Notes: generated from the sequence alone by a model not told the origin. 64,000 nt of DNA from Vibrio gigantis (GCF_024347515.1 NZ_AP025492.1:2666001-2730000), one strand, 5' to 3'. Counted from the first letter of the stretch, positions 1-11,354 are shown. Translations and numbers: made by a program.

Positions 1-1
1 C

Positions 2-964
2 GTCGGTGCTGGTTTATTCCATTTGGTTGGTGTTAAACCAGACCTGGGGGCTCTTGTTCTAGGTATGTTACTGGCTGGTCACCCAAAAGCCTCAGAATTA
101 TCAAAATCGCTGTTTAACCTTAAAGAGCTTTTCCTTGTCTGTTTCTTCTTGAACATTGGTTTGTCAGAGCAACCAACCATTCAAGGCTTTATGCTTGCAG
201 TTTTGTTCTTACTGATGCTGCCAGTGAAAGGGGTTCTCTACTTCTTAGTGCTTAACCGTTTCAAGTTCCGCGTTCGAACATCTCTACTCGCCTCTCTATC
301 ACTGTTTAATTACAGCGAATTTGGTCTCATCGTTGGTGGCCTCGCCTTCAAGATGGGTTGGATGTCTGGTGATATTTTAGTTGCCGTCGCCATTGCGGTT
401 TCACTGTCATTCTTAATCGCTGCACCTTTAAACCGAGCAGGTCACAAACTCTATCAGCAGTCAGGTAAATGGCTGAAAGAGCATGCGTCAGAAAAGCTTC
501 ACCGACGTGATAAGCGAATTGACCCAGGTCGTGCCCAAGTACTTATTCTTGGTATGGGCCGAATTGGTACTGGTGCTTATGACGAATTACGCTCTCGCTA
601 TGGTAAAGTCAGCCTAGGGGTCGAAGTTCGTGAAGAAGCCGCGCACAACCACCGAAGCCATGGCAGAAACGTGATTTCTGGCGATGCGACAGACCCAGAT
701 TTTTGGGAACGAATCCTAGATACAGCAAATGTAAAACTGGTGATTTTAGCGATGCCTCACCACCAAGGTAATCAAACCGCTTTAGAACAATTAAAGTCAC
801 GTAACTTTAAAGGCCAAATTGCGGCTATTGCTGAATATCCAGATCAACTCGAAACACTGAAAGAGAATGGCGTTGATGCGGCATTTAACATTTACAGCGA
901 GGCCGGTAGTGGTTTTGCTCGCCACGTTTGCGAGCAGTTAAATCCAAATATCAATAAAATCTAG
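2..964 (+). CDS. Kef/YbaL-type cation:proton antiporter, 3' part
   Basis: The reading frame is open from the window edge, so the 5' end is missing; 320 residues remain. The first half has several hydrophobic helices of an Na+/H+ exchanger-type membrane domain (for example around LLASLSLFNYSEFGLIVGG). The second half is a cytoplasmic Rossmann domain with the glycine-rich nucleotide motif GMGRIGTGAYDEL, followed by the acidic-rich GDATDPDFW segment typical of TrkA-N/RCK domains. This membrane-plus-RCK order is that of YbaL/KefB/KefC antiporters, which gate K+ or Na+ efflux against protons in the inner membrane. The internal TTG at 23 is not a start. The exact subfamily and ion cannot be decided from the fragment. 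Confidence 0.85.
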   Translation, partial: VGAGLFHLVGVKPDLGALVLGMLLAGHPKASELSKSLFNLKELFLVCFFLNIGLSEQPTIQGFMLAVLFLLMLPVKGVLYFLVLNRFKFRVRTSLLASLSLFNYSEFGLIVGGLAFKMGWMSGDILVAVAIAVSLSFLIAAPLNRAGHKLYQQSGKWLKEHASEKLHRRDKRIDPGRAQVLILGMGRIGTGAYDELRSRYGKVSLGVEVREEAAHNHRSHGRNVISGDATDPDFWERILDTANVKLVILAMPHHQGNQTALEQLKSRNFKGQIAAIAEYPDQLETLKENGVDAAFNIYSEAGSGFARHVCEQLNPNINKI

Positions 965-983
965 TATTAAACCGTATTCAACT

Positions 984-1030
984 AAACCTCTCAAAACTGC
1001 CTGTTTTTCGCACTTTTGAGAGGTTTTTGT
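984..1030 (+). terminator. Terminator after antiporter gene
   Basis: A 10-bp perfect stem (987-996 with 1014-1023, CCTCTCAAAA type) is followed by a run of Ts. It lies 20 bases after the antiporter stop codon. Confidence 0.85.
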
Positions 1031-1199
1031 TTAAAAAACCAACCGAAATTAAACACCATACACCAAAAACACATAAAAATTAGATAACTTCTAACAGAAC
1101 ACCCTATATATTATTTTTTTGCTCATATCCGGTTGATTTTTTTAGCCAGAATGGCAAATTGAATGCAGTTGATTTGGAAATTATTTAAAAGGAAGTTCT

Positions 1200-2870
1200 A
1201 TGTGTTCAGTATTTGGCATTCTCGACATTAAAAGTGATGCCGCAGCACTTCGCCCTATTGCTTTAGAAATGTCTAAAAAGCTTCGTCACCGTGGTCCAGA
1301 CTGGTCTGGTATCTATGCTGGTGAAAAAGCAATCCTTGCTCATGAACGTCTTGCTATTGTTGGCTTGAACAGTGGTGCTCAACCACTATACAGCCAAGAC
1401 AAAAAGCACATTCTTGCAGTGAACGGTGAAATTTATAACCACAAAGAACTTCGCGCACGCTATGAAGATAAGTACCAGTTCCAGACTGATTCTGACTGTG
1501 AAGTTATCCTAGCGCTATACCAAGAGATGGGGGCAGACCTTCTAGAAGAGCTTAACGGTATTTTCGCATTCGTTTTATACGACGAAGAGAAAGACGAGTA
1601 CCTAGTGGGCCGCGACCATATTGGTATTATCCCGCTTTACCAAGGTTACGATGAGCACGGCAACTACTACGTTGCTTCAGAGATGAAAGCATTGGTTGAA
1701 GTATGTAAGACAATCAGTGAGTTCCCTCCAGGTAGCTTCTACTCTTCGAAAGATGCTGAACCTCAACGCTACTACATCCGCGATTGGAACGAGTACGCTG
1801 CGGTACAAGGCAACAGCACGAGCAAAGAAGAACTGACTGAAGCACTAGAAGCAGCCGTTAAACGTCAACTAATGACTGACGTTCCTTACGGTGTACTTTT
1901 ATCTGGTGGGCTGGATTCATCAATTACTTCAGCAGTCGCTAAACGCTTTGCTGCAATGCGTATCGAAGATGATGAGCAATCTGAAGCTTGGTGGCCACAA
2001 CTGCACTCGTTCGCTGTTGGTCTTGAAGGCGCACCAGACCTTATCGCTGCTCGTGAAGTTGCGGACAAGATCGGAACTGTACACCATGAGATGACTTACA
2101 CTATTCAGGAAGGCCTAGACGCAATCCGTGACGTTATCTACCATATCGAAACTTACGATGTAACGACAATTCGTGCATCAACTCCGATGTACTTGCTGGC
2201 TCGTAAGATCAAAGCGATGGGCATCAAGATGGTACTTTCAGGTGAAGGTGCTGATGAAATCTTTGGTGGTTACCTGTACTTCCATAAAGCGCCAAACGCG
2301 AAAGAGTTCCACGAAGAGACAGTACGTAAACTGCTTGCTCTAAGCATGTTCGACTGTGCTCGTGCAAACAAATCGCTAGCGGCATGGGGTGTTGAAGGAC
2401 GTGTACCATTTTTGGATAAAGAGTTCATTGATGTCGCAATGCGCCTGAACCCTGAAGATAAGATGTGTGGTAACGGTAAGATGGAGAAACACATCCTGCG
2501 TGAGTGTTTTGAGGATTACCTACCAGATTCAATTGCATGGCGTCAAAAAGAACAGTTCTCTGATGGTGTTGGCTACGATTGGATTGATACATTGAAAGCA
2601 ACGGCTGAAGCAAAAGTAACGGATCAACAAATGGAAGCTGCTAAGTTCCGTTTCCCTTACAACACGCCAACAACCAAAGAAGGTTATGCATACCGTGAAA
2701 TCTTTGAGGAGCTATTTCCTCTAGAATCAGCGGCAGAATGTGTACCTGGTGGTCCTTCAGTTGCTTGTTCATCAGCGAAAGCGATTGAGTGGGATGAGTC
2801 ATTCAAAAACTGTGTCGACCCATCAGGCCGAGCAGTACAAGCCGTTCACAACGATGCTTACAACGCTTAA
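1200..2870 (+). CDS. asnB: Asparagine synthase B (glutamine-hydrolysing)
   Basis: This cytoplasmic enzyme makes asparagine from aspartate, ATP and glutamine. The start gives Met-Cys-Ser, so Cys2 becomes the N-terminal nucleophile of the class II glutaminase domain (residues 2 to about 200, with RGPDWSG and NGEIYNH). The synthetase domain carries the pyrophosphate loop SGGLDSS at 235-241 and the SGEGADEIFGGY motif. The length of 556 residues fits E. coli AsnB (554). An AAGGAAG ribosome site sits just before the ATG. The gene is monocistronic, with its own terminator, and convergent with rfaH. Assignment is secure. Confidence 0.97.
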   Translation: MCSVFGILDIKSDAAALRPIALEMSKKLRHRGPDWSGIYAGEKAILAHERLAIVGLNSGAQPLYSQDKKHILAVNGEIYNHKELRARYEDKYQFQTDSDCEVILALYQEMGADLLEELNGIFAFVLYDEEKDEYLVGRDHIGIIPLYQGYDEHGNYYVASEMKALVEVCKTISEFPPGSFYSSKDAEPQRYYIRDWNEYAAVQGNSTSKEELTEALEAAVKRQLMTDVPYGVLLSGGLDSSITSAVAKRFAAMRIEDDEQSEAWWPQLHSFAVGLEGAPDLIAAREVADKIGTVHHEMTYTIQEGLDAIRDVIYHIETYDVTTIRASTPMYLLARKIKAMGIKMVLSGEGADEIFGGYLYFHKAPNAKEFHEETVRKLLALSMFDCARANKSLAAWGVEGRVPFLDKEFIDVAMRLNPEDKMCGNGKMEKHILRECFEDYLPDSIAWRQKEQFSDGVGYDWIDTLKATAEAKVTDQQMEAAKFRFPYNTPTTKEGYAYREIFEELFPLESAAECVPGGPSVACSSAKAIEWDESFKNCVDPSGRAVQAVHNDAYNA

Positions 2871-2893
2871 GGCGATTGGTAAATTCTAAGTAC

Positions 2894-2925
2894 TAAAAAA
2901 GGCGCATGATGCGCCTTTTTATTTT
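2894..2925. terminator. Bidirectional terminator asnB/rfaH
   Basis: The hairpin GGCGCA-TGA-TGCGCC is flanked by an A run and a T run, so it can end both the rightward asnB and the leftward rfaH transcripts. Confidence 0.9.
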
Positions 2926-2949
2926 TAAGCCTATTTTTTATTGTTGCAT

Positions 2950-3456
2950 TTATGCGTGAGCTTGTAGTGCTTCGTTCTCAATACTGATAGGAACCACTTG
3001 GCTGATCATTTTTACGAGCATGATAGAGCGAGCTTCACCATCTTTTTGATGGAAAATCGCTTCAATACCAGCGAACTGGCCACTCTTAATCTTAACCACC
3101 TGCCCAGACTCAAACTCAAGACAATAATCTTCAGTTTCGTTACTGCAGCACTTCTCAAACTCTTTAAGTTCAAAAACCAAGTCACCTTGGACTTCATGCG
3201 GTCTTGCGCCGAACTTAATAAAGTCCACCACACCGCGTGTTGAACGAACTGTCGTAAAGCTAGGGCCTTGTTCATAGTCAAATCGAACAAAGATGTAAGA
3301 TGGGAACAGCGGCTCTTTGACCTGCTTCTCTTTCCCTCTAACCACCTTTTCGACTTCTATTTGAGGGTAAAAGCACTCTACCCCCTGGTTTTCTAGGTGC
3401 TGTTGAGCGCGTTTTTGATCACCACGCTTACAGTAGAGCAAATACCAACGTTTCAT
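2950..3456 (-). CDS. rfaH: RfaH transcription antiterminator
   Basis: RfaH is an operon-specific NusG paralogue. It is recruited to paused RNA polymerase at ops elements and increases expression of long envelope operons such as LPS and capsule. The N-terminal NGN domain begins RWYLLYCKRG and contains EPLFPSYIFVRFD, both hallmarks of RfaH rather than NusG; the C-terminal part is the KOW-type domain ending with the conserved DGEARS segment. I chose the ATG at 3454-3456, giving 168 residues, because RfaH proteins start directly before this motif; an in-frame ATG four codons upstream (3468) is also possible and neither has a strong ribosome site. No ops element was recognised in the window. Confidence 0.93.
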   Translation of the reverse strand: MKRWYLLYCKRGDQKRAQQHLENQGVECFYPQIEVEKVVRGKEKQVKEPLFPSYIFVRFDYEQGPSFTTVRSTRGVVDFIKFGARPHEVQGDLVFELKEFEKCCSNETEDYCLEFESGQVVKIKSGQFAGIEAIFHQKDGEARSIMLVKMISQVVPISIENEALQAHA

Positions 3457-3468
3457 TTTACTAGCCAT

Positions 3469-3957
3469 TTTCTATTTTGGGACATTTTACCACAAGCCTA
3501 AAACGGTTGAATCGCCATTAATTAAATCAATCGTTGCTAACAATAAATAATGCGTAGCAGACCAATTTATCAACAAAAAGTTATAGGTGTCGAAAGTGGT
3601 TAAGCATTGTACAGAGATCATTTAGAGATCAAAAGGCTCATTGTTGTAAGCATATGTACACCCCAACAATAAGGACACCACCCCATTAAATATCAAACCA
3701 ATGCACCAACCCAATACATCCAAGCATTTTCATTTAATAAATCTTTAATAAAGATTATTAACCAACCAACTCAAATCTGGAAAATTAGTTTGCAGCACGC
3801 CAAAAACGGGCAGCATTAGAAGCAAATGCATTTAATATCAACACCTTAGGCAAAAAAAGTTATCGTAACCATAAAATACGTCTATTGCAGACTTTTACCC
3901 TACTGTGTATACATGAATGACTATAAAATCTTTTAATACCTAAAATTAGTAAAACTT
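3469..3957. other. AT-rich intergenic region, rfaH to peptide transporter
   Basis: This gap holds the divergent control regions of rfaH and the POT transporter. It contains an imperfect AT-rich hairpin or dyad at 3734-3761 (arms around AATCTTTA and TAAAGATT) and a good sigma-70-like promoter near its right end. I see no convincing ORF in it. Confidence 0.6.
3885..3913 (+). promoter_or_regulatory. Sigma-70-like promoter of peptide transporter gene
   Basis: TTGCAG (3885-3890) and TATACA (3908-3913) are separated by exactly 17 bases and lie about 45 bases before the transporter start. This is a sequence match only. Confidence 0.6.
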
Positions 3958-5352
3958 ATGCCAAGCACTCACAACATCTTTGGCCACCCTAGAGGCCTAT
4001 TTCTACTATTTAGCACAGAGCTATGGGAACGTTTCTCCTACTATGCAATGCGTGCAATTCTTGTTCTATTCTTAACTGATACCACGCTTAATGGTGGACT
4101 TGGTTGGTCAACAAAAGACGCACTCGATCTCTACGGTATTTACACCGGCTTAGTTTACATCACACCATTAATCGGTGGTTGGATTGCCGATAACTACCTA
4201 GGACAGCGTAAATCGATCCTGATTGGTGGTCTATTAATGGCATTAGGTCAGTTTACACTGGCTCTTCCGAACGGGTTCATCGGCTTAGATCAAGTAAGCG
4301 CTCTTTACCTTGGTTTAGCGCTGCTAATCAGTGGTAACGGTATGTTTAAACCAAACATTTCGACTATGGTTGGCGATCTGTACCAAGAAGGTGATAACCG
4401 TCGTGACGGCGCGTTTACTATTTTCTACATGGGAATCAACTTAGGTGCACTACTCGGCGGTCTTATCTCTGGTGCTGCTGTTGATTCGTATGGCTGGAAA
4501 GCGGGTTTCCTAGCGGCTGGTATCGGTATGGTTATTAGCTTAATCATGCAGATGACGATGGCTCAATCTTGGTTGGGCAACATTGGTTCTGTACCTGCGG
4601 CTGCTCGAGCAAAAGAGCTGAGCAAATCGAAAGAGAAAGCACCACTAACCAAAGAAGAGTTCGACAGACTAAAAGTTATTCTGATTATGGGTCTGTTCGT
4701 GATCGTCTTCTGGGCTGGCTTTGAACAGGCAGGCGGCCTAATGAACATCTACACTCAACAATATACTGACCGTATGATTGGTGGTTTTGAAGTTCCAGCG
4801 GCTTGGTTTCAATCTCTAAACCCATTCTTCATCATTACACTTGCACCGATCATCGCTGCATTTTGGGTGAAACTAGGTAAACGTGAACCAAATTCGCCTG
4901 TTAAATTTGCGATGGCGCTGTTCTTCTTAGCACTTGGCTTTGTGTGCATGATGGGTGCGGTAATGGAGCAAGGTGGCGACCTAACAGTGAAAACATCGAT
5001 GCTATGGCTAGTCGGTGCATTCTTCTTCCATACACTTGGTGAGCTTTGTCTATCGCCTATTGGCCTGTCGTTGGTTACTAAGCTAGCTCCACTTCGTTTA
5101 GCATCACTAATGATGGGCGCTTGGTTCGGCTTCAATGCGGTTGCAAACTACGTAGCAGGCCTAGTGGGTTCTCACGTTGGTGAGCTTGGCGCAATGTCTA
5201 TCTTTGGTGGTATCGCGATTACAGCAACAATTAGTGGCGTATTATTGCTTCTTTGTGCTGGTAAGCTTGTATCATGGATGCATGGTGTAGAAACCAACAT
5301 GACGCTTGAAGCAGAGCCAAAAGCTGAGACAGTAGAAACCTCTGTTGCTTAA
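3958..5352 (+). CDS. POT-family proton:oligopeptide symporter
   Basis: This is a 464-residue inner-membrane major-facilitator protein that takes up di- and tripeptides with protons. Near the N-terminus it has the family signature PRGLFLLFSTELWERFSYY, including the ExxER proton-coupling motif, followed by the PTR2 signature region GIYTGLVYITPLIGGWIADNYLG. A cytoplasmic charged loop (about residues 217-240) divides the two bundles, and the second half has GELCLSPIGLSLVTKLAP, also a family motif. It resembles E. coli DtpA/DtpB, but which paralogue cannot be said. It is monocistronic. Confidence 0.92.
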   Translation: MPSTHNIFGHPRGLFLLFSTELWERFSYYAMRAILVLFLTDTTLNGGLGWSTKDALDLYGIYTGLVYITPLIGGWIADNYLGQRKSILIGGLLMALGQFTLALPNGFIGLDQVSALYLGLALLISGNGMFKPNISTMVGDLYQEGDNRRDGAFTIFYMGINLGALLGGLISGAAVDSYGWKAGFLAAGIGMVISLIMQMTMAQSWLGNIGSVPAAARAKELSKSKEKAPLTKEEFDRLKVILIMGLFVIVFWAGFEQAGGLMNIYTQQYTDRMIGGFEVPAAWFQSLNPFFIITLAPIIAAFWVKLGKREPNSPVKFAMALFFLALGFVCMMGAVMEQGGDLTVKTSMLWLVGAFFFHTLGELCLSPIGLSLVTKLAPLRLASLMMGAWFGFNAVANYVAGLVGSHVGELGAMSIFGGIAITATISGVLLLLCAGKLVSWMHGVETNMTLEAEPKAETVETSVA

Positions 5353-5387
5353 TATCTAGATCTATTTCAAGAAGAAACATCAAGATC

Positions 5388-5422
5388 AAAAAGGGCTGCT
5401 CAATGAGCAGCCCTTTTGTTGT
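5388..5422. terminator. Bidirectional terminator, transporter/hemH
   Basis: A hairpin with an AAAAGGGCTGCT arm and its complement is flanked by A and T runs, between the convergent peptide transporter and hemH. Confidence 0.88.
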
Positions 5423-5476
5423 TGGTATGATACGGCTTACTGTTAACGATAAGCCGTAATCAACACTCAGCAGCTG

Positions 5477-6439
5477 TTAGCGATACAGCGTGACTAACTC
5501 TGCCATCATGTCGATATGCGAGTCTCTGTCATTCAGACACATAATGTAGCTAAAGTCTGAGCCACCAGCTTCGATGAAAGTCTCTTTACACTGGTCTGAA
5601 ATCTCTTCCAATGTTTCCAAGCAATCCACCGAGAATGCAGGAGCCATGATATCGATCTTCTTGATGCCTTTGCTTGGCAGTGATTCAAGAGTCTCATCAG
5701 TGTATGGCTTCAACCACTCCTCTCGACCAAATCGAGACTGGTAGGTCATGGTGATGTCTTCTTCAGATAAACCTAGCTCTGCTGCAAGCAGTTTTGTCGT
5801 TGCTTCACAGTGTTGCGGGTAGATATCACCTTCATCAGCCAGTCGCTTAGGAATACCGTGAAAAGAACAAACTAAATGATCGGCTCTACCATTGTGCTCC
5901 CAATGACTGCGAACGCTTTCAGCCAATGCTTTTACATAGCTTGGATGCGCGTAGTAGTCGCGAATAAAACGATAGCTCGGTATCACTGGCATCTGTTTAA
6001 AGGCTTTAGTTAAGCCATCAGAAACAGCCGCTGTCGTTGTGCCAGAGTACTGAGGATACAGAGGCAGTACGATGATGTCTTCAACGCCCTGCTCCATAAG
6101 CTGTTCGACACCTGTCTTTAGGCTTGGGTTGCCATAGGTCATACCCAGAGCAACAGGCATCTCTAGTTTCTTCTGCAGCTTTTCAGCTTGTCTTTGGGAG
6201 TACACAAGCAGTGGTGAGCCTTCGTCCATCCAGACAGACTGGTACAGCTTAGCTACTTTAGGCGAGCGAATCGGTAAAATGACCCCATGCAAGATAGGAC
6301 ACCAAAGCCAGCGTGTTAGGTTAACGACTCGTTTGTCGTGTAGGAACTCACTCAAAAATCGACGAACGCCAGCTGGGGTCGCAGAATCTGGAGTACCTAA
6401 GTTCACCAGTAAAACGCCCTGCTTTTTATTATTTTCCAT
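5477..6439 (-). CDS. hemH: Ferrochelatase
   Basis: HemH inserts Fe2+ into protoporphyrin IX, the last step of protohaem synthesis, at the cytoplasmic membrane face. The protein opens with [14 protein letters not shown] and has the catalytic-site motif [10 protein letters not shown], with the metal-handling His at residue 194. Later it has [20 protein letters not shown]. It is 320 residues long, the same size as enterobacterial HemH. It lies directly downstream of adk on the same strand, as in E. coli, but a terminator separates the two here. Confidence 0.97.
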   Translation of the reverse strand: MENNKKQGVLLVNLGTPDSATPAGVRRFLSEFLHDKRVVNLTRWLWCPILHGVILPIRSPKVAKLYQSVWMDEGSPLLVYSQRQAEKLQKKLEMPVALGMTYGNPSLKTGVEQLMEQGVEDIIVLPLYPQYSGTTTAAVSDGLTKAFKQMPVIPSYRFIRDYYAHPSYVKALAESVRSHWEHNGRADHLVCSFHGIPKRLADEGDIYPQHCEATTKLLAAELGLSEEDITMTYQSRFGREEWLKPYTDETLESLPSKGIKKIDIMAPAFSVDCLETLEEISDQCKETFIEAGGSDFSYIMCLNDRDSHIDMMAELVTLYR

Positions 6440-6653
6440 AGATACCTGAGACCAATATGTGATTTTCTGGAAAGTAATATACTAATCTGCATAAGTTTAA
6501 GATCATTGCTTCCCACAGAATGTCTGAATAATCATTCTTCATGTGAGATATCAATACATCCACTCTCGATTGTTAGTCACAGCCATCAAGCCTGAACCGC
6601 CCTGAAGCATGTACAATCAAATTATCTAGATTGGTATCGTACTAAAAATTGAA

Positions 6654-6682
6654 ACAAAAAAAGCGACCCTTAAGGTCGCTTC
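6654..6682 (-). terminator. Terminator after adk
   Basis: The stem AAGCGACC/GGTCGCTT (6661-6668 with 6674-6681) is followed, on the minus strand, by a T run. Confidence 0.85.
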
Positions 6683-6717
6683 CAATATATCAAATTCTAA
6701 AACTGGCTGTTAGCCAA

Positions 6718-7750
<1,033 letters not shown>

Positions 7751-9655
7751 CTAACGCTTTGTTAGTAGCTCGTTGATTGCACCCAAGAATTGTGACGGAT
7801 CTTCCATTGAGCCTTTTTCAGCTAACATAGCCTGGCCAAGGAGTAACTCAACCCAACGGCCGAACGCTTGCTCATCGGCTTCATCAGCCATCTGTTTCAC
7901 CAGCGCGTGCTCAGGATTAATCTCAAAGATGTACTTAACTTCAGGTGCCGCTTGACCCGCAGCTTCAAGAAGTTTAGCCATTTGCGTACCCATTTCGAAG
8001 TCGTCAGTCACGACAACAGCAGGTGTTGTTGCTAGCTTGAAAGTCGTACGAACTTCTTTAACACGACCACCTAGGTAAGATTGAGTACGCTCAACAACAG
8101 ATTTGAACTCTTCTTCAGTCTCTTTTTGCTTCTCTTTCTCTTCTTCACCTTCGAACTTGCTTAGGTCTAAGCCCGCTTTAGTGATCGATTGGAACTGCTT
8201 GCCGTCAAAGTCCGTTAGGTAATTCATTACGTACTCATCAATACGATCGTACATTAGAACCACTTCAATACCTTTTGCTTTAAACTGCTCCAAGTGTGGG
8301 CTGTTTTTAGCTGCTGCGTAGCTATCTGCTGTTAGGTAATAAATCTTATCTTGGCCTTCTTTCATACGCTCAACGTAAGATTCTAGACTGATAGTTTGTT
8401 CAGCAGAATCCACTTCCGTTGACGAGAAACGAAGTAGACCAGCGATCTTCTCTTTGTTCGCCATGTCTTCAGCCGGGCCTTCTTTCATTACTAGGCCGAA
8501 CTCTTTCCAGAACTCTAGGTACTTCTCGTTGTCATTCTTCGCCATGCGCTCAAGCATAGTCAGTACACGCTTAGTACATGCGCCACGAAGAGACTGAGTT
8601 ACCTTGTTATCTTGCAGAATTTCACGAGATACATTCAGAGGTAGATCGTTTGAGTCAATCAGGCCGCGAACGAAACGCATGTAAGAAGGCATGAACTGCT
8701 CAGCATCATCCATGATGAACACACGCTGTACGTAAAGCTTTAAGCCGCTCTTATGATCACGGTTCATCATGTCCCAAGGCGCTTTAGCTGGGATGTAAAG
8801 CAGGCTTGTGTAGTCGTTCTTACCTTCAACCTTGTTGTGACTCCAGGTTAGTGGATCGGCAAAGTCGTGAGATACGTGCTTGTAAAACTCTTGGTACTCT
8901 TCTTTCTCGATATCTGATTTGTTACGAGTCCAAAGCGCTTGCGCCTTGTTGATCTGTTCCCAGTGCTTCTCTTCGGTGTCTTTACCTTCGTCATCTTTCA
9001 CAGCTGTGAAGATAGAAACGGGGATACCGATGTGATCAGAGTATTTACCAATCACTTCACGTAGACGCCATTCATTTAAGAACTCTTTACCGTCTTCACG
9101 CATATGAAGAATGATGTCAGTACCACGAGACTCTTTGATGATGTCTTCAATGGTGTAGTCACCCTCACCCGCAGAGTGCCATTGAACGGCTTCACTGCTT
9201 GCAAGGCCTGCAGCACGTGTGCGAACAGTGACTGCATCTGCAACGATGAATGCAGAATAGAAACCAACACCAAATTGACCAATCAGTTGAGAGTCCTTGC
9301 TTTGGTCTTCAGACAGCTTTGAGAAAAAGTCTGCAGTGCCTGATTTAGCAATCGTACCTAAGTGCTCAATAACGTTGTCGCGGCTCATGCCGATACCGTT
9401 ATCAGAAATGGTTAACGTGTTTGCTTCAGCGTTGAATGAAAGTTTTACACCTAAATCAGCATCGCCTTGGTAAAGGTCACCGTTAGATAGAGCTTGAAAA
9501 CGAAGCTTATCAGCCGCGTCAGATGCGTTAGAGATCAGCTCACGTAGAAAGATTTCTTTATTTGAATACAGAGAGTGAATCATTAGATGAAGTAGTTGTT
9601 TTACTTCAGATTGAAAGCCACGAGTCTCTTTATTTTGCGTTGCCGTTTCGCTCAT
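7751..9655 (-). CDS. htpG: Hsp90 chaperone HtpG
   Basis: HtpG is the cytosolic bacterial Hsp90, an ATP-driven homodimeric chaperone working with DnaK. At 634 residues it is the normal size. The N-terminal GHKL ATPase domain shows [17 protein letters not shown], the DNGIGM motif and [11 protein letters not shown]. The middle domain has the [11 protein letters not shown] and VSREILQ motifs. A GGAG ribosome site precedes the ATG. The gene is divergent from toxR, as in V. cholerae, and has a strong heat-shock promoter upstream. Confidence 0.98.
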   Translation of the reverse strand: MSETATQNKETRGFQSEVKQLLHLMIHSLYSNKEIFLRELISNASDAADKLRFQALSNGDLYQGDADLGVKLSFNAEANTLTISDNGIGMSRDNVIEHLGTIAKSGTADFFSKLSEDQSKDSQLIGQFGVGFYSAFIVADAVTVRTRAAGLASSEAVQWHSAGEGDYTIEDIIKESRGTDIILHMREDGKEFLNEWRLREVIGKYSDHIGIPVSIFTAVKDDEGKDTEEKHWEQINKAQALWTRNKSDIEKEEYQEFYKHVSHDFADPLTWSHNKVEGKNDYTSLLYIPAKAPWDMMNRDHKSGLKLYVQRVFIMDDAEQFMPSYMRFVRGLIDSNDLPLNVSREILQDNKVTQSLRGACTKRVLTMLERMAKNDNEKYLEFWKEFGLVMKEGPAEDMANKEKIAGLLRFSSTEVDSAEQTISLESYVERMKEGQDKIYYLTADSYAAAKNSPHLEQFKAKGIEVVLMYDRIDEYVMNYLTDFDGKQFQSITKAGLDLSKFEGEEEKEKQKETEEEFKSVVERTQSYLGGRVKEVRTTFKLATTPAVVVTDDFEMGTQMAKLLEAAGQAAPEVKYIFEINPEHALVKQMADEADEQAFGRWVELLLGQAMLAEKGSMEDPSQFLGAINELLTKR

Positions 9656-9732
9656 TTTTACTCCAAAACATCTATACTTTATGTTGAATAATCATAGGGG
9701 CGTAACAATTGATGCCACTCTTCTGTTCATTA

Positions 9733-9760
9733 ACATGAGGATGACAAATGTAAATTCAAG
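9733..9760 (-). promoter_or_regulatory. Sigma-32 heat-shock promoter of htpG
   Basis: On the minus strand CTTGAA (9755-9760) is followed after 14 bases by CCTCATGT (9733-9740). This is one base from the sigma-32 consensus CTTGAA-N13/15-CCCCATNT. It lies about 75 bases upstream of the htpG start. Confidence 0.82.
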
Positions 9761-9925
9761 GTCAAAAATCATAAAAACACTGTTTTTTTGATCTGTTTTT
9801 ATTACCCTTGAGTCTGATAAATATAAAAGAACATAAAAGAAGCCATGATTTGGTGAAGAATTAACGGAACTTCACCTGAGATTTGTCTATTTCGCACCCA
9901 AAACAATCCAAAATAGAAGAATTCA

Positions 9926-10837
9926 ATGAGCAATATCGGCACAAAGTTTATTCTCGCACAGCGGTTCGTATTCGACCCAAACAGTAATTCACTTGTTGAC
10001 CAAATGAGCGACGGTGAAGTCGTACGCCTTGGCAGCAATGAAAGCCGCATTCTCCTGATGCTGTCAGAAAGACCCAATGAAGTTATCACTCGCAATGAAT
10101 TGCACGAGTATGTTTGGCGAGACCAAGGCTTTGAGGTTGATGACTCTAGCTTAACGCAAGCAGTATCAACACTAAGAAAGATGCTCAAAGATTCAACCAA
10201 ATCCCCAGAGTTCGTAAAGACAGTGCCTAAACGCGGTTATCAATTTATTGCAACCGTTGAGCGCTCAGCCCCACTTTCATCAAATGATCAGCCAGCCGTG
10301 GCTGAAATTGCAGAAAATGACGTAGAGCCTATCCTAACGTTTGCAACGCCAACTGCGACAGAAGAAGCAATTACAGAAACGGTTAAACCTGAACCAATTG
10401 CAAAAGCTCAAGAAAGCAAGGTAGAAGTAGAGCCAGCAACCGCTCCTGTTTCGACTCCAGTTAAAAATACCAATAAATGGCTAACATTTTGGTTACTGCT
10501 TATCGCTTTCATCATGCCGATTCTCGTTTTGACGTTTACTAACCCGGCAGAATCCGAGTTCAAAACATTGGCTGAAGTGGACGGTGTAAAGGTTCAATCA
10601 CCGGTTAACCACCCAGACCTCAGTAGTTGGCTACCAGCGATAGAGAAGTGTGTATTACGTTACAACACCAACCACACTGGCATGCTAAAGCCGACTGAAG
10701 TAATTGCAACAGGTGGGCAAACCAACAACCTTGCCCTCAACTACATTCACCCGCAAGATTACTCGAGCGAAAATGTAACCCTAAGAATTTACGCAAACCA
10801 GTCGGATCTCAACGACATTTGTAACGGTGGTCAGTAA
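9926..10837 (+). CDS. toxR: Transmembrane transcriptional regulator ToxR
   Basis: ToxR is an inner-membrane regulator of outer-membrane porins and, in pathogens, virulence genes. The cytoplasmic part (about 15-112) is an OmpR/PhoB-type winged helix, with RNELHEYVWRDQGFEVDDSSLTQ and the wing KTVPKRGYQF. A variable acidic/proline linker (113-183) and one membrane helix (about 185-204, WLTFWLLLIAFIMPILVLTF) follow. The periplasmic domain has exactly two cysteines, C242 and C299, matching the conserved ToxR disulfide pair. At 303 residues it is normal. toxS follows after one base, so the two are translationally coupled. Confidence 0.97.
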   Translation: MSNIGTKFILAQRFVFDPNSNSLVDQMSDGEVVRLGSNESRILLMLSERPNEVITRNELHEYVWRDQGFEVDDSSLTQAVSTLRKMLKDSTKSPEFVKTVPKRGYQFIATVERSAPLSSNDQPAVAEIAENDVEPILTFATPTATEEAITETVKPEPIAKAQESKVEVEPATAPVSTPVKNTNKWLTFWLLLIAFIMPILVLTFTNPAESEFKTLAEVDGVKVQSPVNHPDLSSWLPAIEKCVLRYNTNHTGMLKPTEVIATGGQTNNLALNYIHPQDYSSENVTLRIYANQSDLNDICNGGQ

Positions 10838-10838
10838 C

Positions 10839-11354
10839 ATGAAATTAAAAGTATCGATTATTTTACTGGTTCTATCTGCATTTTTAAGTGGTTGGTTATA
10901 TTGGGGCAGCGATGCAAAAGTAGAGCGCCTGCTTACTGCGCATGAATGGCAATCGAAAATGGTGACGCTGATTAGCGATAATAAGCAAGCTGACTCAATC
11001 GGCCCGCTTCGTAGAGTAGAGCTGTCATCGAATGCGAAATATCTACCAAATGGTACATACTTGAGAATGTCGGTGGTTAGACTTTACGGTAATCAAACTG
11101 AGCCTGCGAATGTCATCAACATCTCTGAAACGGGCCAGTGGGATATTAACGACAACTACTTACTGGTTTCGCCAACGGAGTTTAAAGATGTGACTTCAGC
11201 TCAGCGCCAAGACTTTTCAGAAGAGCAACTAGAGCTTATCACTCAAGTCATTAAGATGGACGCAGAGCAAAGCCGCCGCATAGACATTGTTAACCCGAAG
11301 GCGCTGCTACTAACTAGCTTAAATCATGGTTCTACCGTATTGTTTTCAAACTAA
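10839..11354 (+). CDS. toxS: ToxS, periplasmic partner of ToxR
   Basis: ToxS stabilises ToxR and protects it from periplasmic proteolysis. The 171-residue protein has a short N-terminal cytoplasmic stub, one membrane helix (about 5-24) and a periplasmic domain with the LRMSVVRLYGN and NDNYLLVSPTEFKDV segments found in ToxS proteins. I used the ATG at 10839, one base after the toxR stop. The frame could extend 12 bases upstream into toxR, but toxS starts conventionally at MKLK. A terminator follows at 11415. Confidence 0.95.
   Translation: MKLKVSIILLVLSAFLSGWLYWGSDAKVERLLTAHEWQSKMVTLISDNKQADSIGPLRRVELSSNAKYLPNGTYLRMSVVRLYGNQTEPANVINISETGQWDINDNYLLVSPTEFKDVTSAQRQDFSEEQLELITQVIKMDAEQSRRIDIVNPKALLLTSLNHGSTVLFSN

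Noticed and set aside
6621..6640. GATTGGTATCG-like sequence near hemH/adk, similar to the MITE end at 53884
   Set aside because: Only about ten bases match; no partner inverted end nearby.
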